From: Verrucomicrobiota bacterium
Lineage (GTDB): Bacteria > Verrucomicrobiota > Verrucomicrobiia > Opitutales > Opitutaceae
Direction of reading: 5' to 3'
NCBI GenBank assembly: GCA_016235555.1
Contig: JACRKC010000039.1
Coordinates: forward strand, 48,737 to 112,736
Length of the DNA: 64,000 nt
Shown here: one piece after another, positions 58,237 to 64,000 of the stretch
Layout: each line of letters opens with the position of its first letter
Numbering within the stretch: the stretch's first letter is position 1
Notes under the pieces: generated by a model
Database searches by the model: none
Told to the model about the DNA's origin: nothing
Seen by the model: the letters and a program-made list of their open reading frames with translations, nothing else
Translations under genes and position numbers: made by a program

Positions 58237-59637
58237 ATGCCCGCGCCGATCCCCACCGCCCAACTGGACGCCGTCCTCGCCCTACTCCGCCGCCACCCGG
58301 AAGGAGCTTCCGTGGACGCAATTCATCGGTCGCTGAAACCGATCCCACCGCGCCGGAGTTTGCAGCGCTGGATCGCCCTGCTTGTCCAGCAAGGACGGAT
58401 TGCACCTGTCGGCGCCGGGCGTGGCCGCCGTTATCACATCGCCGATGCGGCGCGGTCGATCACGCCCGAAGCGGCACCGGCCATCGTGGCCGAACCGCCC
58501 GCCGAATTCGATCCCATCCGCCTGTCCCGCGCCGCCCAACAAACCAAAAAAATCATCGCCCGACCGTTCATCCAACGGACGCCGGTGGGGTATGATTTTG
58601 CGTTTCTCGACGGCTACCGGCCGAACGAATCCGCGTATCTCCCCTCCGCGCTCCGGAAAAAACTGGCGGCGCTGGGCCGCACCACCGGCGAGGCGCTGCC
58701 CGCCGGCACGCATCTGCGCAAGGTGATGGACCGGCTGCTCATCGACCTGTCGTGGAATTCGAGCCGGCTGGAAGGCAACACCTACTCGCTGCTGGAAACG
58801 CAGCGGCTGCTCGAAGCCGGCGAGGCCGCCGAAGGCAAGCGCACCGAGGAGACCCAGATGATCCTCAATCACAAGGCGGCCATCGAGCTGCTCGCAGAGC
58901 ACGCGGGTGAAATCGGTTTCAACTGCTACACGATCTGCAACCTCCACGCGCTGCTGTCGGAGAACCTGCTGCCGGAACCGGCCGCAGGCGGGCGGCTGCG
59001 CGCCCACGCGGTGGGGATCGGCGGCTCGGTGTTTCATCCGTTGGAAAATCCCCACCGGATCGAGGAATACTTCGACCAGCTCCTCGCCACGGCGGCCGCC
59101 ATCCGCGATCCGTTCGAGCAGGCGTTCTTCGCGATGGTGCAGCTCCCCTATCTGCAACCGTTCGAAGACGTGAACAAGCGGGTGTCGCGGCTCGCCGCCA
59201 ACATTCCTCTCGTGCAGCACAACCTCGGCCCGTTGTCGTTCGTCGACGTGCCCCAGTCCGACTACACCCATGCGGTCCTCGGCGTCTACGAGTTGCAGCG
59301 CGTGGACTACCTGCGCGATGTCTTCGAGTGGGCCTATGAGCGCTCGTGCGCGCGCTATGCGGCCGTGCGGCAGGTGCTGGGCGAGCCGGATGCGTTTCGG
59401 CTGCGCCACCGCGAGCGACTGAAGGAGATCGTCGCCGTGGCAGTGCGCGAGGGCCTCGACAAAAAAGCCGCCGCCGCCTTCGTCCGCCGCGAGGCGGCGA
59501 AATTGCCCGACGCGACCGACCGGAAACGCTTCGCCGAATTGGTGGAGACGGAGCTGACGAGCCTGCACGAAGGCAACTTCGCCCGCTACCGGTTGCGGCC
59601 GTCGGAATTTGCCGCTTGGCGGAAAACATGGCGGTAG
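58237..59637 (+). CDS. Fic-domain protein with N-terminal winged helix
   Basis: 466 residues from the ATG at 58237. An N-terminal winged-helix domain (8-68, LRRHPEGASVDAIHRSLKPI) is followed by an inhibitory helix motif SSRLEGN (175-181) and the Fic core with motif QPFEDVNKRVSR (307-318). In this group the usual catalytic His of HPFxxGNGR is replaced by Gln, so AMP transfer may be weak or the activity different. The C-terminal helical part ends EFAAWRKTWR. Proteins of this subgroup are often inside type I restriction loci, matching the remnant just downstream. The HTH could bind the upstream palindromes. Confidence 0.88.
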   Translation: MPAPIPTAQLDAVLALLRRHPEGASVDAIHRSLKPIPPRRSLQRWIALLVQQGRIAPVGAGRGRRYHIADAARSITPEAAPAIVAEPPAEFDPIRLSRAAQQTKKIIARPFIQRTPVGYDFAFLDGYRPNESAYLPSALRKKLAALGRTTGEALPAGTHLRKVMDRLLIDLSWNSSRLEGNTYSLLETQRLLEAGEAAEGKRTEETQMILNHKAAIELLAEHAGEIGFNCYTICNLHALLSENLLPEPAAGGRLRAHAVGIGGSVFHPLENPHRIEEYFDQLLATAAAIRDPFEQAFFAMVQLPYLQPFEDVNKRVSRLAANIPLVQHNLGPLSFVDVPQSDYTHAVLGVYELQRVDYLRDVFEWAYERSCARYAAVRQVLGEPDAFRLRHRERLKEIVAVAVREGLDKKAAAAFVRREAAKLPDATDRKRFAELVETELTSLHEGNFARYRLRPSEFAAWRKTWR

Positions 59638-59650
59638 GCCCCGTCGACCC

Positions 59651-59970
59651 ATGCCCAAGCCGAGCGAGCACAAGACCGTCCAGGCGCGCATCCTGAAATA
59701 TGCGCAGGAGTGCGGCTGGACGTTCGTGCCCCGGGCCCTCGCCGAACGCCGGCGCGGTTTCGCCCCTGTAGCGACGAGCGCCAGCGAGTCGACCCGCGCC
59801 CAAGCGGCCTCGCCCTATTTCGGCGACCTGCTGCATGACCATTGTGCACGAGTTGCTGCACCTGTCCGTGCCGAATCACAGTGGGCTTTGGCGCAGTCTG
59901 ATGCGGGCCATCTTGGCGACTACGAGCGGCTCGATGCACAGTTGCGGCAACTGGCGGCGCCGAAACCACC
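59651..59970 (+). pseudogene. collapsed type I restriction locus: HsdR N-terminus joined to YgjP/DUF45 C-terminus
   Basis: From the ATG at 59651 the frame reads MPKPSEHKTVQARILKYAQE and GWTFVPRALAERRRGF, the standard start of HsdR. It continues through a GTAG hairpin (59768-59793) to ASPYFGDLLH at about 59836, still HsdR-like. It then jumps to a zinc-protease C-terminus: MTIVHELLHLSVPNHSGLWR (HELLH motif) in another frame, and after a one-base loss near 59905, GHLGDYERLDAQLRQLA. YgjP-like proteases are common last genes of type I restriction operons, so one large deletion removed most of hsdR and the protease's start. Confidence 0.75.
59768..59793. repeat. GTAG hairpin inside the hsdR remnant
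   Basis: GTAGCGACGAGCGCCAGCGA is the inverse of one half of 51127-51182. It extends the HsdR reading frame (APVATSASESTR) without a stop, as in the intact genes. Confidence 0.75.
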
Positions 59971-60007
59971 TCCCCTCACGGCGTCCAGTCCGTCATCTCC
60001 CCGGCCC

Positions 60008-60133
60008 CCATCGGGACGGCGTGGCCGTTTTCGAGGAGGGCGTTGATCAGGAAAATGACTTCACCGCCGGCGCGACGGATGTGCACGTCGGCGAGAGGGT
60101 TTTGATGGAGGCTTCGGTGTAGGCTTGGGCCAT
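60008..60133 (-). pseudogene. duplicated 5' end of the ParE/GyrB gene joined to an unknown gene tail
   Basis: On the minus strand the first 14 codons, [14 protein letters not shown], repeat those of the topoisomerase gene at 57717, with 2 differences in about 46 bases (60088-60133). After that the homology ends. In another frame the DNA reads DVHIRRAGGEVIFLINALLE and GHAVPMGAGEMTDWTP before a stop, which looks like the C-terminus of a protein I do not recognise. This looks like a recombination junction. Confidence 0.65.
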
Positions 60134-60183
60134 GGGCGTGCGAAAAACAGAGGCCGCCGGCGCGCGTTGACAAGCGCGATCAG

Positions 60184-61074
60184 CTACGCGGCCGTGGCGC
60201 GCCTGGCCGCGGCGATGAAACCCGCGGTGAGCACCGAATCGGCCTGCTTGCGGCAGGCTATGCCGACCACGAGCGGCGGCGGTGCGGGCGTGAGCCGGCG
60301 GATTTTCAGCCGCGGGCCGGCGAGGCAATCGAGACTCTCCGCCACGATCGCGATCCCGCGACCCGCCTCGACCGCGGCGATGAGGCTCGTCGCGCCGTCG
60401 TGCTCCTCGACGATCTGCGGCGGGCGCGCCAGCGGCGCGAACAGCTCTGCGATCCACGCGTGGTGCTCGGGAAAATCCGCCAGCGTGAACGCGATCAGCC
60501 GCTCCCGCGCGACTTGCTCCAGCCCGACCCGGCGGGCGCGCGCCAGCGGGTGCGCCGGATGCACCGCCACGCACACCGCGTAGCGGCGGAGTTCCTCGAA
60601 CGCGAAATCCGCCATCACGTTGGCCGACATCTGGAGCAGGAAGGCGACGTGCAGCGCGCCGTCGCGCAGGCCGCGCAACATTTCCTGCGTCGCGAGATCG
60701 TGGAGTTGCACGCGCACGCCGGGATGCGTTTCCTGAAACCGCCGCAGCGTCGTCGGCAAAATCTCCACGGCGAGCGACGGCGAATAGCCGACATGGATCT
60801 CGCCGCGCTGGCCGCCCGCCACCGCCTTCGCCATCTGCACCGCCTCGTCCACCCGCTGCAACGCCGCGCGCGCCTCGTGCAGAAAAACTTTTCCCGCCTC
60901 GGTGAGCCGCACGGATTTCGCACTGCGCACGAACAGCGCCACGCCCAGCTCGTCCTCGAGGTCGCGGATCTGCCGGCTCAGCGGCGGCTGCGAGACGTGC
61001 AACCGCGCCGCCGCACGCGTGACGTTCTGCTCCTCGGCGACGGCGACGAAGTAGCGCAGGTGGCGGAGTTCCAT
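60184..61074 (-). CDS. LysR-family transcriptional regulator
   Basis: 296 residues. The N-terminal HTH is [20 protein letters not shown] and [20 protein letters not shown]. The rest is the substrate-binding domain ([40 protein letters not shown]). It resembles the BenM/CatM-type branch. It diverges from an isochorismatase-family gene, the usual arrangement of a LysR regulator and its target. Confidence 0.93.
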   Translation of the reverse strand: MELRHLRYFVAVAEEQNVTRAAARLHVSQPPLSRQIRDLEDELGVALFVRSAKSVRLTEAGKVFLHEARAALQRVDEAVQMAKAVAGGQRGEIHVGYSPSLAVEILPTTLRRFQETHPGVRVQLHDLATQEMLRGLRDGALHVAFLLQMSANVMADFAFEELRRYAVCVAVHPAHPLARARRVGLEQVARERLIAFTLADFPEHHAWIAELFAPLARPPQIVEEHDGATSLIAAVEAGRGIAIVAESLDCLAGPRLKIRRLTPAPPPLVVGIACRKQADSVLTAGFIAAARRATAA

Positions 61075-61140
61075 TTTCGGCGAGCATACCCGCGCGGCAT
61101 GGAGAGCCAAGCAACAAGGTATTTTTCAGCTCCGCCGGTT

Positions 61141-61155
61141 CCTGATATTCTCAGG
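61141..61155 (+). promoter_or_regulatory. LysR-type binding site candidate
   Basis: CCTGA-TATTC-TCAGG is a perfect inverted repeat with a central A/T core in the 121-base divergent gap, 41 bases before the isochorismatase start. It fits the T-N11-A layout of LysR operators. Confidence 0.6.
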
Positions 61156-61195
61156 GCGTCAACCCGAAATCAAAACCTCGAACCCATCCAATAAC

Positions 61196-61873
61196 ATGAA
61201 CTCCACCCCCGCCAAAGGCATGATCGATCCCAACGATGTCGTGATGCTGCTGATCGACCACCAGAGTGGTCTCTTCAACCTCGTCCAGGACATTCCGGTG
61301 CAGGACCTGCGCCGCAACGTCATCGCGCTGGCCAAGACCGCCACGCTCGCCAAGATCCCCGTCCTCACCACGGCGTCCGTGCCCGACGGCCCGAACGGCC
61401 CGTTGATTCCCGAGATTCATCAATACGCGCCGCACGCCCGCTACATCGCGCGCCAGGGGCAGATCAACGCGTGGGACATGCCCGACTTCGTGCAGGCCAT
61501 CCAGGCGACCGGCCGCAAGACGCTCGTCATCGCCGGCACGCTCACCAGCGTGTGCATGGCCTTCCCGACCATCAGCGCGCGCGCCGCCGGCTACAAGGTG
61601 TATGCCGTCGTCGACGCCTCCGGCAACTGGAGCAAGCTCGCCACCGAGCTCACCATCGCGCGCATCACCCAGGCCGACGCCGTGCCGATCGACACCGTGG
61701 CGATCGTCTCCGAACTCCAGCAGACGTGGAACCGTCCGGACGCGCTCGAGTTCGCCAACATCTACGCCGACTACGCGATGCCGCACTACCGGCTGCTGAT
61801 TGAGAGCTACTCCAAGGCGCAGGACGTGGCCCGGAAAGGCGCCGAAACCAAACTCGACGCGGCGAAAAAATAG
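61196..61873 (+). CDS. isochorismatase-family cysteine hydrolase (YcaC-like)
   Basis: 225 residues. The triad is visible as Asp in [11 protein letters not shown], a Lys (in RKTLVIAGT) and Cys in [20 protein letters not shown]. The segment [20 protein letters not shown] is typical of YcaC-like hydrolases. Reaction: hydrolysis of an amide or isochorismate-like substrate; the true substrate is unknown. It is controlled, by inference, by the divergent LysR gene. Confidence 0.92.
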   Translation: MNSTPAKGMIDPNDVVMLLIDHQSGLFNLVQDIPVQDLRRNVIALAKTATLAKIPVLTTASVPDGPNGPLIPEIHQYAPHARYIARQGQINAWDMPDFVQAIQATGRKTLVIAGTLTSVCMAFPTISARAAGYKVYAVVDASGNWSKLATELTIARITQADAVPIDTVAIVSELQQTWNRPDALEFANIYADYAMPHYRLLIESYSKAQDVARKGAETKLDAAKK

Positions 61874-61953
61874 TCCCGCGGGCAAACCAGCGAATTTGCC
61901 GCCGGACCGCCCGCCGGCCCGGCGGCAACTATTTTTCAAACCGCTCCCCGATC

Positions 61954-63012
61954 ATGAAACTCGCGTCCATCACGAACGTTCCCCTCACGGTCGCGGCGAT
62001 TTTACTGCTGCTGTCCTTGCGCTCGCTGCCAGCGGACGGAGTCGAGCGCCCGGTGGCGGACACCTCCCACGGCACCTGGTCGCTCTCGGTCGACAACGAT
62101 CTCTTCGCCAACAAGGACAACCACTACACGAGCGGCGTTCAGCTGGGCTGGCTTTCGGGCAAGCTCGAGGACTTCCGTGAAGCTCCGGGGCCGGCCTTGC
62201 TGGTGCCGCTGCTGCACTCCTTGCCCTGGGTCAACGACGCCGGACGACAGCGGTTCGTCAGCTACAGTCTCGCCCATCGCATCCTGACGCCGGACGACAT
62301 CGCGAACCCGGCGTATATTCCCGAGGACATGCCCTACAGCGGCCTGTTGCTCGGCACCTTGACTGCCGGGGCGCAGGACGCGGCGAAAATGGATGCGTTC
62401 AGTCTGATCGCGGGTCTGGTCGGGCCCTCCGCCATGGGCGAACAGATGCAGCGCGGCGTGCACCAGACCATCGGCTCCGCCCGGCCGATGGGCTGGGCGC
62501 ACCAGCTTCACGACGAGCCGATCCTCAACCTCGACTACGAACACCGCTGGCGCGTGACCACGCGGGGTTCCCGGCGCGGCTGGGGCGGCGATCTCATCGG
62601 CCAGTCGGCCGTGGCCGCCGGCAACCTCTTGTCCAGCGCCACGCTGGGCCTCGGTGGGCGCTGGGGCTGGCGCGTGCCCGATGACTTTGGCCTGCCGCCG
62701 CAATTTTTCGGCGAGGAGTCGATCGGCTCGCGGCCGTTCAGCGAGGCGGCGGGCGACCGCGGCGTCTGGCTCTTCGCGCTCGTGAACGCCTCGGCGTTTG
62801 CCAACGCGATTTTCTGGGACGGCAACACCTTCCGGGCCAGCCACGCGATCGACTACGAGCCCTGGATCGCCCGCGCTTATACGGGCCTGCGCGTGCGCCA
62901 CGGTCGCTGGGGCGCATCGTTCGCGTTCGCCATCACCACGGTCCCCTGGACCAATCCCGAAAACCGGCACTCGCAGCGGTATGGCCGGGTGGGGCTGACC
63001 TACAGTTACTGA
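61954..63012 (+). CDS. LpxR-like outer membrane lipid A deacylase
   Basis: 352 residues with a signal peptide (residues 1-27). The N-terminal strand WSLSVDNDLFANKDNHYTSG has the Asn-Asp pair and Thr-Ser-Gly of LpxR. SYSLAHRILTPDDIANPAYI and DMPYSGLLLGTL are further signatures, and the protein ends GRVGLTYSY, a beta-barrel C-terminus. LpxR removes the 3'-acyloxyacyl chain of lipid A in the outer membrane. The gene stands alone. Confidence 0.88.
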   Translation: MKLASITNVPLTVAAILLLLSLRSLPADGVERPVADTSHGTWSLSVDNDLFANKDNHYTSGVQLGWLSGKLEDFREAPGPALLVPLLHSLPWVNDAGRQRFVSYSLAHRILTPDDIANPAYIPEDMPYSGLLLGTLTAGAQDAAKMDAFSLIAGLVGPSAMGEQMQRGVHQTIGSARPMGWAHQLHDEPILNLDYEHRWRVTTRGSRRGWGGDLIGQSAVAAGNLLSSATLGLGGRWGWRVPDDFGLPPQFFGEESIGSRPFSEAAGDRGVWLFALVNASAFANAIFWDGNTFRASHAIDYEPWIARAYTGLRVRHGRWGASFAFAITTVPWTNPENRHSQRYGRVGLTYSY

Positions 63013-63049
63013 TCAACCCGAGACTTCCCGATGCCACCACGTCGAAGTC

Positions 63050-63184
63050 GCAAAAACTGACCCCGTTGGCCCCCTCAAACGACTCCGCCGCGCCCTTCGG
63101 GGCGCACAGCGCGCGCCTGTAGTTGCCGCGGTTGATGACGTCGTAGCAGGCGTCGGGAAACTCGAGCCGGAGCTTGCGCGGCAT
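63050..63184 (-). pseudogene. truncated RAYT (REP-associated tyrosine transposase)
   Basis: From the ATG at 63184 the minus strand reads MPRKLRLEFPDACYDVINRG followed by NYRRAL and KGAAESFE, the N-terminus of IS200-like RAYT proteins. Similarity stops after about 38 codons, and the catalytic HUH and Tyr are missing. The frame then runs into unrelated sequence (NGVSFCDFDVV). RAYTs act on GTAG-footed REP hairpins, which are abundant in this window. An intact relative must lie elsewhere if the elements still move. Confidence 0.75.
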
Positions 63185-63228
63185 GGCCGCACACCTGCCA
63201 CCCGGCACTTTTGTCAAATGTCAAGCCA

Positions 63229-63285
63229 TGACCCCCTTGGCTGGTCTCCCCCTTGGCTGGTCTCCCTCGACTGGTCTCGGCTGGC
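63229..63285. repeat. short tandem repeat (TTGGCTGGTCTCC)
   Basis: Three to four units of about 15-17 bases (CCCTTGGCTGGTCTCCC, then CTCGACTGGTCTCGG and GGCTGGC) upstream of the RAYT remnant. Function unknown; it may be the remains of the element's left end. Confidence 0.65.
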
Positions 63286-63293
63286 TTATGGTC

Positions 63294-63360
63294 GTAGGTC
63301 GGGCTTTACGCCCGACACGTGTCCGCCTACGGCGGATGTCGGGGATGAACCCCGACCTAC
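63294..63360. repeat. GTAG...CTAC element, TCGGGC type
   Basis: 67 bases with stems TCGGGC/GCCCGA and TCGGGG/CCCCGA, 110 bases from the RAYT start. Closest relatives are 22362-22428, 33177-33253 and the one inside cusA. Confidence 0.9.
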
Positions 63361-63565
63361 CCACGGGACCCAATAATCCATTCTGCCGCAGCCTTGGTAT
63401 AAGGTAAGGCTTTCACTCCCGCCAGAAAGGCCTTCCGCCGACGCCTCCAGCCACCTCCGAAAACTTACCCTCCCGACTTGGCCGTTGCCTTTGCGTGATT
63501 TCCGTCACTCCGTCCCACCATGCACCCCCTCCCGCTAAGGCCATCGAGTAAGGCCGAATAACACT

Positions 63566-63572
63566 GTTAGCC
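63566..63572 (+). other. integron core site at the 5' boundary of a gene cassette
   Basis: GTTAGCC fits the G/TTRRRY-type core (one position atypical). It is exactly complementary to the inverse core GGCTAAC at 63898-63904. That is the match expected when a cassette's own attC core is split by insertion between G and TT. Confidence 0.7.
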
Positions 63573-63588
63573 AAAATCCAGCACACGC

Positions 63589-63903
63589 ATGCCGAACGGA
63601 AAGCACGGAGATAATCCTCTCAGCGACCTCATCGTCCACGGAATGCATCCTTTCCCAGCGGATGTCGAAGAGATGCTTCGTAAGATCGACGCCCTTGGTC
63701 GCCGTCCCGATCGTTACCCGCTCGGTCAGAATTGGCCGTTCTCGCCACGCGAGTTTGATTGGGAGCAAGGTCGTGATATCGACGGTGCGCGGCGCGATCT
63801 CAGACATTTACTTTCGATGCTCGAGCAAGGCCGTGGAGATGAAGTCTTGCTCGATCCTCGATCCGGAAAGCCGATTTCGCAGCGTGAAGCCTCAAAAGGC
63901 TAA
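63589..63903 (+). CDS. integron cassette gene, hypothetical protein
   Basis: 104 residues starting 23 bases after the core site and ending within the inverse core, the normal cassette layout. It reads MPNGKHGDNPLSDLIVHGMH, with RRPDRYPLGQNWPFSPREFD and a charged helical C-terminus (RDLRHLLSMLEQGRGDEVLL). No known domain is recognised. The base composition is lower in GC than its neighbours, as expected for a captured cassette. It may be an adaptive or antitoxin-like protein; its function is unknown. Confidence 0.82.
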   Translation: MPNGKHGDNPLSDLIVHGMHPFPADVEEMLRKIDALGRRPDRYPLGQNWPFSPREFDWEQGRDIDGARRDLRHLLSMLEQGRGDEVLLDPRSGKPISQREASKG

Positions 63904-63996
63904 CAAGGCGCCAGAGCCAACGCCCACGTCTGTCACGATCCGTGCTGACGCACGGCTCGCGCCAGCCGCGGTCGTGGCTCATCTTTGACGTTGGGC
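63898..63996 (+). other. attC recombination site (99 bp) of the gene cassette
   Basis: Begins with inverse core GGCTAAC containing the gene's stop codon and ends with core GTTGGGC. Between them lies a foldable sequence with hairpin CCGTGC-TGAC-GCACGG and complementary blocks GAGCC/GGCTC. The terminal TTGGGC should be the start of the next cassette, whose gene lies beyond the window. Confidence 0.72.
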
Positions 63997-64000
63997 AAAG

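Noticed and set aside
63396..63565. attI site or integrase gene to the left of the cassette
   Set aside because: No integrase-like frame and no inverse core of the expected form were found in this stretch; only the single core at 63566 is supported.

Overview
The window is high-GC bacterial chromosome with dense, mostly intact genes. The gene content suggests a Verrucomicrobiota member close to Opitutaceae. The signs are a DUF1800/DUF1501 pair, a Trx-PDZ protein with a CXXCH motif, two large TonB-dependent receptors, Tat-type Gfo/Idh/MocA and ThuA enzymes, a HAF-repeat protein, and many GTAG-footed palindromes with a RAYT remnant. The taxon is an inference from gene content; no rRNA or tRNA gene was seen.

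Layout. 1-3.8 kb: a DUF1800 C-terminus, a DUF1501 protein and a small secreted protein. 4-16.9 kb: a copper/heavy-metal island. A leftward membrane protein, periplasmic sensor and ECF sigma factor (same order as cnrYXH) faces a tight rightward operon of a TRASH-like protein, CusC-, CusB- and CusA-type RND efflux proteins, two PepSY-type membrane proteins and a CopA-type P-ATPase. 17-21.2 kb: a small transporter, a PaiB-like protein, a His-rich lipoprotein, a DUF3299 protein and a COG0523 GTPase preceded by two 34-bp palindromes. 21.3-30.8 kb: a nucleotidyltransferase pair, a lipoprotein, an oxidoreductase with a clear terminator, ThuA, an Fpg/Nei glycosylase and a TonB receptor. 31-39.8 kb: a PHP-like protein, Mqo, an MBL hydrolase, a WD40 protein, an alpha/beta hydrolase and a HAF protein. 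40.8-50.7 kb: a maltodextrin/starch locus of AraC regulator, sugar MFS transporter, MalQ, TonB receptor and secreted GH13 amylase. 51-57.7 kb: a heparinase-like protein, an S41 protease coupled to a HipA/YjjJ kinase, and a ParE/GyrB ATPase. 58-64 kb: a Fic protein behind a 4 x 40-bp palindrome array, a decayed type I restriction locus, a LysR/isochorismatase pair, an LpxR-like protein, a RAYT remnant and an integron-type gene cassette with its attC.

The most striking property is repeat load. More than fifteen elements have the form GTAG-hairpin-spacer-hairpin-CTAC, the REPIN/BIME architecture, but with many unrelated stem sequences. Several lie in frame inside cusA, cusB, the glycosylase and the WD40 gene. 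Other short repeats, a 190-bp inverted pair, an 87-bp direct pair and a 99-bp hairpin fill most gaps. The most system-like observations are the diverse REPIN population, the Fic operator array beside a collapsed restriction locus, and the intact integron cassette at the right end.
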